The notes beneath the pieces were generated by a model that was not told the DNA's origin, did no database searches, and was given only the letters and a program-made list of their open reading frames with translations. The position numbers were made by a program, and so were the translations under genes. A stretch of DNA of 64,000 nt from Fagopyrum homotropicum (Eukaryota > Streptophyta > Magnoliopsida > Caryophyllales > Polygonaceae): positions 111,886,443 through 111,950,442 of the forward strand of contig BSWB01000002.1 in NCBI GenBank assembly GCA_033239125.1, in the 5' to 3' direction. Shown piece after piece: positions 10,334 to 21,390 of the stretch. Within the stretch, counting starts at the first letter, position 1; each line of letters begins with the position of its first letter.

Positions 10334-11800
10334 ATGGCACGCACGCGAGCTACCGCTTATGTGGGACCCGCCAGGGGTAGACCACCTCTACCTCCTACCG
10401 TTCCGAGACGAGGACGAGCAGGGAGACCCCCAGGCCCGAGAGGTCGGGGACGAATCCCCATTGTGGACCCACCCGTTGTGGATCCGCCAGCAGCTGAGGA
10501 TCCCGTTGAGGACGTCGCAAAGAGCGTTATTCCCGAGAATTAGGGTAGGACAGCTGTGGGGTCCAGGGCATAGAGTTCCCCATCTGCTAGGACCGGGGGA
10601 GCATCGATTGGAGCTACAGTGTTTGAGGAGTATGTACGCCGAGTAGAGGAGGCGTTTAGGACTGGAGCAACGCCTCCAGCACCACTAGTGCCGGCACCTG
10701 CACCCGCACCAGCGAGGTCAGTTGAGGTCCAGCAGAGGGCTACTCAGATCTGAGCCGCATCTGATATAGTTGCACTGGTAGTAGTGGCACCGGGGCCGGT
10801 TTTGGAGATAGCAAAGCCTAGAGACGAGTTGAGGACTCCTAGACCCGATGATTGGTTGAAAGCTTTCAACCAGAAGCATGTCCCCTACTTCGATGGGAAG
10901 GTAGGGCTAGAGGTAGAGCATTGGATTGTGCATGTGGAGTCAGCATTAGAGGCGATCCGCTGCCTGGAGGGGAGACAGGTGGAGATAGTTCAGACATTGT
11001 TTCGAGAGGAGGCCCAGTACTGGTGGAGGTCGGTTAGAGGGGGTGTGACCAAGATGGACCAGTTGTTACGTCTCGTGAGAGAAACTTTCTGCCCAGATTC
11101 TTTGCGTCGAGATAGAGTTCAGGACTTCCTAGAGGCCGGCTTTGAGGATGTTCCCGTCATGGAGGCGATTAGACGTTTTAGAGCGGAGTTGGCATTGTTG
11201 GGGCCCGCTTCACCTCCAGCGGACCAGCATGTCTATCTCTTTTCCAGGAGACTGAGGGAGTCCATCCGTGCCTACTTGGCGGGTTTTCGCTGTGATTCAT
11301 TGGCGGAGTTCTAGGATCGGGCTTCGGCCTACGAGAGAGACCGACTTGGGACGAGGAGGGCAGCATATTCCGCGGGACCGGACAAGAGACAAAGGACTGC
11401 ACCTACCGGAGCCGGAGGACAAGGGCGCAGCCAGGCTCCGTGACGTTCTGGACCACGGCAGATGACATTCGACCGTGGGCCACAGTGCCATGGTTGTGGA
11501 GGATATGGACATATTCGGAGGACTTGCACGAAGCCTCCAGTACCATGTTTTACTTGTGGTCAAGTGGGCCACCGAGCCGTTTTTTGCCGTCAAGGCAGTT
11601 CACAGTCTCAACAGGGTTCTTTGCCTGCTGGGGTTGCAGGAGGTAGTTAGAGGCCTCCACAGTTTTAGCCACAGGGCTCTCAGCAGAGGTTCTAGGGACA
11701 GACTCGTACCCAGGGTTCAGCCCAGGGTCCGGGCCGTGGGAGAGGTCGTGGTGGTGGTGCATAGGAGACCAGAGGCACACAGGTCAGAGCGATCGAGCTG
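10334..11800 (+). pseudogene. Tekay B gag (frameshifted)
   Basis: Gag forms the virus-like particle and packages element RNA. The start MARTRA at 10334 matches the start of the related gag at 26137. A basic Pro/Gly/Arg-rich N-terminus is followed, in another frame at 10784-11314, by the gag core with its typical FDG...W and VQDFLEA motifs. It ends with two zinc knuckles of CX2CX4HX4C form, CHGCGGYGHIRRTC and CFTCGQVGHRAVFC, in frame 11462-11650. Several frameshifts and stops (near 10541, 10750 and 11312) mean no intact protein. The family assignment rests on the zinc knuckles, the primer site and the pol genes downstream. Confidence 0.85.
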
Positions 11801-12232
11801 AGGAGTGCTATTGATCCTGCAACACCGGCAGCTACAGGTACTATTCAGATCCACGGACTACCGGTCCGCGTTTTGTTTGATACGGGTGCCACACACTCTT
11901 TTATTTCCGATGATTGCGTAGCTAGGTTGTCCTTAGTTACGGTAGAGGGGAGACCCTTTGTTGTGGGATAACCCGACGGGGGTAGGATTAGTGGTACCCG
12001 AGAGGTACGCGGTTGTCCCATACGTTTGGGAAACCGAGATCGGTTAGCCGACTTCTATGTCATGCACTTAGTGCATGAAGAAGTCATCCTTGGCATGGAC
12101 TGGATGGACCGCCACCGAGCCGTTCTAGACATCAGTCACAGGACCGTGACAGTTACCACGGAGACGGAACATGAGGTGATTTTCCGATCTTGGGACCTCG
12201 GGAAGACCGGTACAGTTATTAGCGCGGTTTGA
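11801..12232 (+). pseudogene. Tekay B aspartic protease
   Basis: A retroviral-type aspartic protease that would cleave the polyprotein. The catalytic motif DTGATHSF is at 11879-11902, and the flap-to-end segment VILGMDWMDRHRAVLD is intact in the frame 12026-12232. A TAA at 11969-11971 interrupts the domain between these two motifs. It lies between the gag zinc knuckles and RT, as in other Ty3/gypsy elements. Confidence 0.85.
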
Positions 12233-12280
12233 GCCGCGAGAATTATCGGATAGGGATGCGAGGCCTTCTGGTGCTATGCC

Positions 12281-13216
12281 ATGAAGGAGGAGGCGGGACC
12301 GTCGCTAGAGGGGATTCCTGTGGCTTGCGAGTTCGAGGATGTATTTGGGGAGCCACCCGGATTGCCCCCACAGAGGAGCGTTGATTTTGCCATTGAGTTA
12401 GAGCCCGGCACGAGGCCGATCTCCAAGCCCCCATACCGCATGGCACCGATCGAGCTGCTTGAGCTGAAGAAGCAGCTCGAGGAGTTAGCTGAGAGGGGTT
12501 TCATACGCCCGAGCGTTTCCCCGTGGGGTGCACTGGTCCTCTTCGTCAGAAAGAAGGACGGATCTTTGAGACTTTGTATCGATTACCGGGAATTGAACAA
12601 AGTCACTATCAAGAACAAGTACCCCCTACCGCGCATTGATGATTTGCTAGACCAGTTGCAGGGAGCCTCCGTATTTTCACGTATCGACTTGAGGTTGGGA
12701 TACCACCAACTGAGGGTGAGGGAGGAGGACGTACCGAAGACGGCATTCCGGACGAGATACGGCCACTATGAGTTTGTCGTGATGCCATTCGGGCTCACGA
12801 ATGCGCCTGCCGTCTTCATAGAGTTGATAAACGGCATCTTCATCGACTTCTTAGACTAGTTTGTAGTGGTGTTTATAGCTGACATCTTAATTTACTCTCG
12901 GAGTAGGGAGGAGCATGCGGGACACCTGAGGACGGTTCTTCGAGTCCTTCAGGATAGAGAGCTTTATGCAAAGCTCTCTAAGTGTGAGTTCTGGATGCCC
13001 GAGGTGGCATTTCTAGGACCTATAGTTTCCGCCGAGGGTGTCATGGTTGACCCGGCGAAGATAGAGTCCATTTCTTCATGGCCGCCTCCTCGGACGGTCA
13101 AAGAGGTGCGCAGTTTCTTGGGCTTAGCGGGATATTACCGCCGTTTTGTTGAAGGTTTCTCCGTGATTGCACGACCCCTTACTTCCTTGCTAAGGAAGTC
13201 TACCAGGTTCGTCTAG
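12281..13216 (+). pseudogene. Tekay B reverse transcriptase with altered catalytic centre
   Basis: The RT domain is clear from [29 protein letters not shown] and [18 protein letters not shown]. The frame is open from 12281 to a TAG at 12857-12859, then continues in the same frame at 12860-13216 through the thumb and connection ([15 protein letters not shown]). The catalytic motif, normally F/V-I-D-D in this family, reads F-I-A-D (12872-12883), so the first aspartate of the pair is an alanine. Element C keeps both aspartates. Together with the stop codon this makes the enzyme dead. A further TAG lies at 13214-13216. Confidence 0.9.
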
Positions 13217-13720
13217 TCTAAGCCTTGTCAGCGCAGTTTTGAGGGGTTGAAGAGGAGGTTGACCTCCGCTCTTGTGTTAGCCCAGCCAGAGGGTGTAGAG
13301 GACTTTGTTGTATATAGTGACGCCTCCAAGCTAGGCTTGGGGTGCATTTTGATGTAGAGGGGTACGTTTATTGCGTACGCCTCGAGGCAGCTGAAGCCGT
13401 ACGAGGAGAATTATCCCACCCATGATCTTGAGCTAGCGGCAGTGATTCAAGCCCTGAAGATCTGGCGACACTATTTGTATGGAGCCACGTGCCAGATCTT
13501 CGCAGACCATAAGAGTCTGAAGTATATATTCACTCAGCGGATGTTCAATAACCGCCAAAGGAAATGGTTAGAGCTGATTAAGGATTTTGACTTGGAGATT
13601 TTATACCATCCGGGAAAGGCGAACGTGGTCGCCGATGCTCTGAGTAGGAGGACACCTCGAGAGGATGATATAGCTCGACTTACGGTTCAGCCACAGTTGC
13701 AAGGGATTTGGCGGATTTAG
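13217..13720 (+). pseudogene. Tekay B RNase H
   Basis: RNase H degrades the RNA strand during reverse transcription. The start (VVYSDASKLGLGC) and the motif for the second active-site residue (THDLELAAV) are visible. The C-terminal part with [15 protein letters not shown] is in the open frame 13442-13720. A TAG near 13355 breaks the domain. The segment from about 13409 onward is duplicated at 15627. Confidence 0.85.
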
Positions 13721-15174
13721 AGTTAGATATCCGTTTCCGGATACGGTCAGCCGTTTATCCGAGTTAGAGGTATCACTTGATCTGTCCGGAGAGATCCGGC
13801 GGAAGCAGGAGGGATGTCCCGTGTTGACGAGGATTCGGGACAGGATGGCCAGAGGTGAGGCACCGCAGTTCATCACAAGGGCAGACGGGATATTGAGACG
13901 CTAGGGACGAGTATTTGTGTACCGGAAGACCCGGAGTTGAGAGAGTGGATCTTGCAGGAGGCACACTCTACACCTTACTCGGTGCACCCAGGTGCGAGTA
14001 AGATGTACCAGGACCTTAGGAGATCCTATTGGTGGGGCGGGCTCAAGCCCGATATAGCCATATATGTGGCCCGAGACATGCAGGAAAGCTTCATCCACTG
14101 CCAGTGCCGCAGTGGAAGTGGGAGGATATTTCCATGGACTTCGTGACGGGTTTGAGACCGAGTAGGAGCCTTGATGCGATATGGGTAGTAGTGGATCGGT
14201 TGACGAAGACCGCACGTTTCATTCCTATTCGGGAAACGTGGCCGGTGAGTCGTCTAGCCGAGGAGTTTACTCGTCAGATTGTGAGGTTACATGGAGTACC
14301 GAGGACTATCATCTCGGATAGGGACGGGCGCTTTACCTCGAGGTTCTGGCAGCAGGTACACGCCGCCTTAAGATCGAGCCTGTATTTCACCACCGCATAG
14401 CATCCACAAACCGACAACCAGTCACAACGGAATATTTAGACCCTAGAGGACATGTTGCGGGCATGTGTACTAGACTGGGGTCAGGTATGGCCAGACCACC
14501 TTCCATTGGTGGATTTTTCGTATAATAACAGCTAGGACGTGTCGATTGGGATGGCACCTTATGAGGCGTTGTATGGGAGGAGATGCCGCACTCCCTTATA
14601 TTGGGACGAGCCGGGGAGCTGGAGTGTTATAGCTCCGGATCAGTTACGGGACGACATGACTAGAGTTGCATTGATACGAGAGAGGATGTTGACCGCTCAG
14701 AGTCGTCAGAGATCTTACGCGGATAGGAGGCGTAGACCTCTCGAGTTCAGAGTAGGAGCCCAGGTGTGGCTGAGGGTATCACCGACCCGGGGTGTTAGAC
14801 GATTCGGCATTAAGGGGAAGTTAAGCCCCCGATATGTTGGCCCATTCGAGATAGTGGATAGAGTCGGTGAGGTGGCATACCGTTTAGCATTGCCACCACG
14901 GTTAGAGGGTATACATCCGGTATTTCACGTGTCTCAATTGAGGGAGTACATCCATGACCCGAGGCACATCATTAGTCACGAGGACCTTGTGGTCGAGCCA
15001 GAGCATACGTTTGCAGAGCACCCGATAGCGGTTTTGGAGAGGAGTACGAGACGCGTTCGATCGAAGGAGATACCGATGTTGAGAGTGCAGTGGTCGAGGC
15101 GAGGAGCAGACAAGGCTACTTGGGTGACGGAGGATAGTGTCCAGAGGAATTATCCCGAGTTTACGCGAGTTTAG
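13721..15174 (+). pseudogene. Tekay B integrase with chromodomain (zinc finger deleted)
   Basis: Integrase joins element cDNA to the chromosome; the C-terminal chromodomain is thought to guide chromovirus insertion to particular chromatin. Relative to copy B2 about 37 bp are missing near 14080, which removes the second half of the N-terminal HHCC zinc finger (the CATCQH segment) and shifts the frame. The catalytic core continues at 14029-14400 (VVDRLTKTARFIPIRETW, ISDRDGRF), then a TAG at 14398-14400, and the end at 14539-15174 with the GPF/Y-type motif ([15 protein letters not shown]) and a chromodomain (VQWSRRGADKATWV) stopping at 15172-15174. Not functional. Confidence 0.88.
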
Positions 15175-15340
15175 AGTCACCGTTAGGGCAGTCGGGTTAG
15201 TCCCGAGCTTTTCTTTGTTTTGCCTATATGCTTTTTGTGATATGCTTGATATGTGATTTATGTGTGATTACCCTTCGGGGTATCGGTGTGTGTACGAGTT
15301 TCGACTTCGGAGTTCTGCTTTTCGTGAGGTGTACGTCACT

Positions 15341-15378
15341 CAAGTTTCGGGACGAAACTTGTTTTTAGGGGGGTTAGT
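15341..15378 (+). other. Hairpin and polypurine tract (Tekay B, copy 1)
   Basis: CAAGTTTCG pairs with CGAAACTTG around GGA (15341-15361), followed by TTTTTAGGGGGG and, at 15379, the LTR. Identical structure at 17592 and 23416. Confidence 0.75.
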
Positions 15379-15626
15379 TGTAACATCCTGAAATTTTATT
15401 TCCGGAAGTCGAGGTGTTTTCGATCTTTCCCGCGTCGGCGGATTATTTCCCGCAGGAATGTTGCTGAGTACGAGTTTTTAACGCAAGCGAGAGAGTTTTC
15501 CCGTTCTACTTTCCGACCTTGGGAAGTGGAGTGAGGGGACAAGGAGGCTGACCCTTTGGATATCCCACCTCCTTGTCAGCCGTTTTACTCTTTTCTCTCT
15601 TCCCACTTTCCTCTTTTACGTTCTTT
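15379..15626 (+). repeat. Tekay B LTR, first 248 bp (internal duplication end)
   Basis: It starts TGTAACATCC and follows the LTR at 17630 for about 248 bp up to ACGTTCTTT, then switches to RNase H sequence (ATCCCACCC) that also occurs near 13411. A few bases (TT) are common to both sides of the join. Confidence 0.85.
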
Positions 15627-17425
15627 ATCCCACCCATGATCTTGAGCTAGCGGCAGTGATTCAAGCCCTGAAGATCTGGCGACACTATTTGTATGGAGCT
15701 ACGTGCCAGATCTTCGCAGACCATAAGAGTTTGAAGTATATATTCACTCAGCGGGAGTTGAATAACCACTAGAGGAAATGGTTAGAGCTGATTAAGGATT
15801 TTCACTTGGAGATTTTATACCATCCGGGGAAGGCAAACGTGGTCGCCGATGCTTTGAGTAGGAGGACACCTCGAGAGGAGGCTATAGCTTGACTTACGGT
15901 TCAGCCACAGTTGCAGAGGGATTTGGCAGAGTTAGAGTTAGATATCCGTTTCCGGATACGGTCAGCCGTTTATCCGATTTATAGGTATCAACTGATTTGT
16001 CCGGAGAGATCCGGCGGAAGCAGGAGGGATGTCCCGTGTTGACGAGAATTCGGGACAGGATGGCCAGAGGTGAGGCACCGTAGTTCATCACAGGGGCAGA
16101 CGGGATATTGAGGCGCCAGGGACGTATTTGTGTACCGGCAGACCCGGAGTTGAGAGAGCGGATCTTGCAGGAGGCACACTCTACACCTTACTCGGTGAAC
16201 CCAGGTGCGAGTAAGATGTACCAGGACCTTAGGAGATCCTATTGGTGGGGCAGGCTCAAGCCCGATATAGCCAGATATATGGCCCGATGCGCGACCTGCC
16301 AGCATGTCATGATCGAGCACCAGAGACATGCAAGAGAGCTTTATCCACTGCCAGTGCCGCGGTGGAAGTGGGAGGATATTTCCATGGACTTCGTGACGGG
16401 TTTGAGACTGAGTAGGAGCCTTTATGCGATATGGGTAGTAGTGGATCGGTTGACGACGACCGCACGTTTCATTCCTATTCGGGAAACGTGGCCAATGAGT
16501 CGTCTAGCTGAGGAGTTTACTCGTCAGATTGTGAGGTTACATGAAGTACGGAGGACTATCATCTCGGATAGGGACGGGCGCTTTACCTCGAGGTTCTGGC
16601 AGCAGGTACACGCAGCCCTAAGATCGAGCCTGTATTTCACCACCGCATAGCATCCACAGACCGACGGCCAGTCAGAGCGGACTATTCAGACCCTAGAGGA
16701 CATGTTGCGGGCATGTGTACTAGACTGGGGTCACGTATGGCCAGACCACCTTCCATTGGTGGATTTTTCGTATAATTACAGCCGGGACGTGTCGATTGGG
16801 ATGGCACCTTATGAGGCGTTGTATGGGAGGAGATGCCGCACTCCCTTATATTGGGACGAGCCGGGGAGCTTGAGTGTTGTAGCTCCAGATCACTTATGGG
16901 ACGACATGACTAGAGTTGTATTGATACGAGAGAGGATGTTGACCGCTCAAAGTCGTCAGAGATCTTACGCGGATAAGAGGCGTAGACCTTTCGAGTTCAG
17001 AGTAGGAGCCCCGGTGTGGGTGAGGGTATCACCGACCCGGGGTGTCAGAGGATTCGGCATTAAGGGGAAGTTAAGCCCCCGATATGTTGGCCCATTCGAG
17101 ATAGTGGAGAGAGTCGGTGAGGTGGCATACCGTTTAGCATTGCCACCACGGTTAGAGGGTATACATCCGGTATTTCACGTGTCTCAGTTGATGAAGTACA
17201 TCCATGACCCGAGGCACATCATTAGTCACGAGGACCTTGTGGTCGAGCTAGAGCATACGTTTGCAGAGCACCGGATAGCGGTTTTGGAGAGGAGTACGAG
17301 ACGCGTTCGATCGAAGGTGATACCGATACTGAGAGTGCAGTGGTCGAGGCAAGGAGCAGACGAGGCTACTTGGAAGACGGAGGATAGTGTCCGGAGGAAA
17401 TATCCCGAGTTTTACGCGAGTTTAG
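15627..17425 (+). pseudogene. Tekay B2: duplicated RNase H end, integrase and chromodomain
   Basis: A second copy of 13409-15174, beginning inside RNase H. The zinc finger is more complete here than in copy 1 (CATCQHVMIEHQ in the frame 16108-16650), as are the catalytic core and the chromodomain (16702 to about 17425). Breaks include TAG at 15768-15770, TGA near 15889, and a TAG at 16648-16650 at the same place as in copy 1, which suggests that stop predates the duplication. Near 17410 an extra T shifts the frame past the normal stop, so the ORF runs on to 17619 into noncoding sequence. Many single-base differences from copy 1 are visible. Confidence 0.88.
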
Positions 17426-17591
17426 AGTCACCGTTAGGGCAGTCGGGTAAGTCCAGAGCTTTTCTTTGTTTTGCCTATATGCTTTTTGTGATATGCTTGG
17501 TATGTGCTTTATGTGTGATTACCCTTCGGGGTATCGGTGTGTGTACGAGTTTCGACTTCGGAGTTCTGCTTTCTGTGAGGTGTACGTCACT

Positions 17592-17629
17592 CAAGTTTCG
17601 GGACGAAACTTGTTTTTAGGGGGGTTAGT
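17592..17629 (+). other. Hairpin and polypurine tract (Tekay B2)
   Basis: Same hairpin (CAAGTTTCG/CGAAACTTG, loop GGA) at 17592-17612 and TTTTTAGGGGGG directly before the LTR at 17630. Confidence 0.75.
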
Positions 17630-18226
17630 TATAACATCCAAAAATTTTATTTCCGGAAGTCGAGGTGTTTTTGATCTTTCCCGCGTCGGCGGATTATTTC
17701 CCGCAGGCATGTTGCTGAGTACGAGTTTTTAATGCGAGCGAGAGAGTTTTCCCGTTCTACTTTCCGGCCTTGGGAAGTGGAGTGAGGGGACAAGGAGGCT
17801 GACCCTTGGGATATCCCACCTCCTTGTCAGCCCTTTTACTCTTTTCTCTCTTCCCACTTTCCTCTTTTACGTTCTTTCTCCTGTCCAGCTTCGTCTTCTT
17901 CTTCCTTTGGACCTCTCTTCTCTTACACCTTGGAGGAGTGGTGTGTGGAGCTACAGTTTGAGCTTTCCGGATCTGTAGTGGTAAGTGATTCGATCTCCTC
18001 TTCCTCTTGCTGCTTGTCTTCCGTTCTATCCTTTCTCTTCACCTCCATGGCTATGGAGGAAGCTTCGAAGAGTTATCTTGTAAAGCCTTTGCATGTCCCT
18101 TTGCCTAGCTCTTTTAGGTCGTGTTGAGGAGGCTAAGACCTGTGGTGATGGCTTGGAGGACCCCAACAAGAGAAGGAGATCATAGGGTAAAGAACTAGTC
18201 GAAGAAACGAAGAAGACGGACCTTCT

Positions 18227-18375
18227 GCTGTTCGACCGCGGGGGCGGATTGCCTAAGGCGCAGGGGCGGACTAAGGCCGCCGCAGGGGCGGCCAGGACCA
18301 CCGCAGGGGCGGCCTGAACCACCGCAGGGGGCGGCTCCCAGGGGCGTAGGGGCGGCTACAGGTTTTCCGCCGGGG
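18227..18375 (+). repeat. GCAGGGGCGG motif cluster in the Tekay B LTR
   Basis: At least five units of GCAGGGGCGG or close variants in about 150 bp, in an otherwise AT-balanced LTR. The same unit is clustered in the family E LTR at 34370-34690. An Ala/Pro-rich ORF on the minus strand here is a by-product of the repeat. Confidence 0.75.
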
Positions 18376-19021
18376 CGTCAACTTGCTTCCGGGGCTGCGT
18401 TTTCTTCACCAGTAGGTTCCTCCCTCCCTTTCCTTTCGTTCCTTCCTTAGATCCTTGATGTTTATAGTTAGAAGCATGCTTAGGATGGACCTAGGGTTTA
18501 TGAGAATGCCTTCTAGTGGTTGCTAGCCTTGGAGCCCTTATGGTTTGGTTTGAATGTTGATCTTGAGTGTGAGCATGTTGACCTTCCTAAACTAGTTGCT
18601 TCTCCTAGGATGTTGTTGTTAATCTTGTCTTAGGTTTTATAGGCTGTTGTGAGCTCTCTTTTGTAGTGGTTAGTGTCTTGTGCACCTTGGACCCTAGGAT
18701 ACATTCCTAGATTGAGAGTGGTGGGATCTTGCTTAAATCTCTAGAATGAAGTCTATGACTTCATTAGTGTGGACTTGTGTTGATGAGTACTTTCGTGTTT
18801 GAGCAGGTTGTGTACTTCCTCATTAAGGAAGCTAGAGTGTTGTGACTTGAGAGACGAGGTAAGTCTCCGGACTTACTTAGCCATATTCGTCGTATTAGAT
18901 TCATTGTGTGCTTGGTGGTGTGTGCTTATCGTTTTGTTATAACTTATAAACCGGATAATAGGATTACCGACCTTTATGTTATTTTGGCCGAAGTGTATGA
19001 TAATGGGCAGTGACATCACGG

Positions 19022-19043
19022 CCTAGCTCCCGCGAGAGCTAGG
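19022..19043 (+). other. Hairpin in the Tekay LTR (compensated in C)
   Basis: CCTAGCTC pairs with GAGCTAGG (8 bp, loop CCGCGA). At the same place in the C LTR (24916-24938) the arms are CTAGCC and GGCTAG, with flanking text conserved (GTGTATGATAA, GTTCTC). Confidence 0.5.
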
Positions 19044-19682
19044 GGGTTCTCGGCGACTGGCCCGTGTTGGTTAGACGGTCGGAGGCATCCTACCGTTCCA
19101 TTGCCAGAAGAAGGGACCGAGGCGAGTTTCGGGAGATTCTCGTGTCACAAAAGAAGTTGAACTAGAACGGGATATGACCTAATAAATAAAGATAATAACC
19201 GGATTGTTTGTGGATCATGTTTATGTGATGTGTATATTATATGTTTGTGGTTGTGCCTTCACCATGTCTTTAATGCTTCGAATGTAGCTAACGGTTTTAA
19301 ACCGCTTGTTGTAGATGCCCCACAGAGTAGGGATGCCGCCGAGTGAGGTAGAGGAGTGGACAGCCGAGGGTCGCCGTACATTGTAGGACGGGGGCGTTTT
19401 TGGGGTGTTGTGTTTTTATGTTATCCTTTTGTGGGGATTGTGGTTGTTGTACGTTTCGGTTTATGCCTTGTGGAGTTTATGTTGTTTTGAGGACTCGGCT
19501 GGGTTTCCAAGTTGTACTCTTTACCTTTTTCTTCTTGCATACATTGAAACGTTTTTGAGTTTTAAGCTTTTATTTGTGCCATGTTGGAAAGGTCCGGTGA
19601 GATTGTTGTCATGCTAAGGGTCGGGACCCATTGTGTGGTCTCGCCCGTAGCATTCCGATATCCTGCGGATTCGGGGTGTTAC

Positions 19683-19930
19683 GCAGAGGTACCCGTGAGA
19701 TACGTGATTGTGCCATAAGTCTTTGGATTCGTGTGTTACTTGTAGACTTCTTTGTCATGCCAGTGGTGCATGAGGAAGTCATTCTGGGTATGGATTGGAT
19801 GCATAGGCATCGTTCTGTGTTAGATGTGCGTAGAGGACCGTGACGGTCTCTACCGAGTCGGTTCAGATCGAGATTTTCCGAGGTTGGGACCATGGAAAGT
19901 CGGGTATGGTTATTAGAGCATTATGAGCAG
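19683..19930 (+). pseudogene. Tekay C protease, 3' part
   Basis: It starts directly after the B LTR and contains VVHEEVILGMDWMHRHRSVLD, the end of an aspartic protease domain. The catalytic DTGA part, gag and primer site are absent, either deleted or separated by insertion of B. Open frame 19631-19843, then a frameshift or stop. Confidence 0.75.
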
Positions 19931-19973
19931 CTAGATTGATCGCACAGGGATGCGAGGCCTTCTAGTGTTATGC

Positions 19974-21390
19974 AATGAAGGAGCGCAAGAGTCCGGAGTC
20001 AGAGGATATCCCCATGGTTCGCGAGTTTCTTGATGTGTTTGCCGAACCATCCAATTTGCCGCCTCAAAGGAGCGTGGACTTCGGCATAGAGTTAGAGACG
20101 GGGACGAGACTGATCACGTAGGCCCCATACCATATGATGCCTGTCAAGTTGTTGGAGCTGAAGAAGCAACTCGATGAGTTAGCTGAGAAGGGCTTTATAT
20201 GCCCTAGTGTATCCCCGTGGGGAGCACCTGTCCTCTTTGTGAGGAAGAAGGACGAATCGTTGAGATTGTGCATCGACTACAAAGAGCTGAACAAGGTGAC
20301 CATCAAGAACAAGTACCATTTTCCCCGCATCAATGATTTGTTAGATCAACTTCAGGGAGCGACTGTGTTCTCCAGGATCAACTTGCGCTCGGATTATCAC
20401 CAATTAAGGGTAAGAGAGCAGGATGTGCATAATACAGAATTTCGGACTCGGTATGGCCACTATGAGTTCGTAGTGATGTCATTCAGGCTCACAAATGCGC
20501 CCGCCGTCTTTATGGAGTTGATGAATGGTATATTCATCGTTTTTCTGGATCAGTTTGTGGTGGTCATTATAGACGATATCCTGGTTTACTCTCGTAGCAG
20601 AGTGGAACATGTAGAACATCTGAGGACAGTGTTGCGAATTTTATGGGATAGAGAACTATATACCAAGTTCTCTAAGTGCGAGTTTTGGATGCATGAGGTA
20701 GCATTTCTGGGTCATGTTGTCTCCGCCGATGGGATCAAGGTTGATCCGACAAAGATCGAGTCTGTAGCAGCGTGGACGACACCGACAAACGTCAAGGAAG
20801 TGCGCAACTTTCTTGGCTTAGCCGTTTATTACCGACGGTTTGTGGAGGGATTATCTATAATTGCCCATCCACTTACCAACCTGTTGAGGAAGACTACCCG
20901 GTTTGTATGGTCCGAGCCGGGTACTCAGTGTTTTGAGGAGCTGAAGAGATGTCTGACTTCCACTCCCATCTTAGCACAGCTGGAGGGCACAAAGGACTTT
21001 GTAGTCTACAGTGACACATCCAAACTAGGCCTGAGATGTGTTCTGATATAATGTGGCAGAGTGATTGCTTATGCGTATAGAGAGATAAAGACATATGAGG
21101 AGAACTACCCGACTCATGATCTGGAGTTGGCAGCAGTAGTTCATGCATTGAAGATCTAGAGACATTACTTGTATGGCGCTACATGCCAAATCTTCACAAA
21201 CCATAAAAGTTTGAAGTATATTTTCACGGAATGGGAATTGAATAACCGCCAGCGTAGATGGCTTGAGTTGATCAAGGATTTTGACCTTGAAATTTTGTGC
21301 CATCCAGGGAAGGCAAACGTTGTCGCCGATGCCCTGAGCAGGAAGACACCTAGAGAGAATGTGATTACGAGACTAACAGTTCAACCTTAG
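19974..21390 (+). pseudogene. Tekay C reverse transcriptase and RNase H
   Basis: RT and RNase H of a Tekay subfamily distinct from B. A TAG at 20119-20121 lies before a long open frame 20134-21051 that covers nearly all of RT. Motifs: [37 protein letters not shown] with both catalytic aspartates present (about 20566), and [15 protein letters not shown]. RNase H starts at YSDTSKLGL and is cut by a TAA at 21049-21051; the rest follows at 21169-21390 with [16 protein letters not shown]. The core enzyme frame is better kept than in B although the element as a whole is more decayed. Confidence 0.85.

Larger units (their letters stand above)
17630..19682 (+). repeat. Tekay B 3' LTR (complete)
   Basis: It begins TATAACATCC (the expected TG is mutated to TA) and ends GGGGTGTTAC, about 2,053 bp. 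Its last 600 bp match the 5' LTR fragment 9219-9827. It includes a cluster of GGGGCGG units (18227-18375) and a stable hairpin at 19022-19043. It is followed directly by the protease region of another Tekay element, with no primer site. Confidence 0.85.

Noticed and set aside
10155..10340. Tyr/Ile-rich minus-strand ORF
   Set aside because: It is a translation of the (TA)n microsatellite.
18026..18322. Ala/Pro-rich minus-strand ORF
   Set aside because: It is a translation of the GCAGGGGCGG repeat cluster in the LTR.
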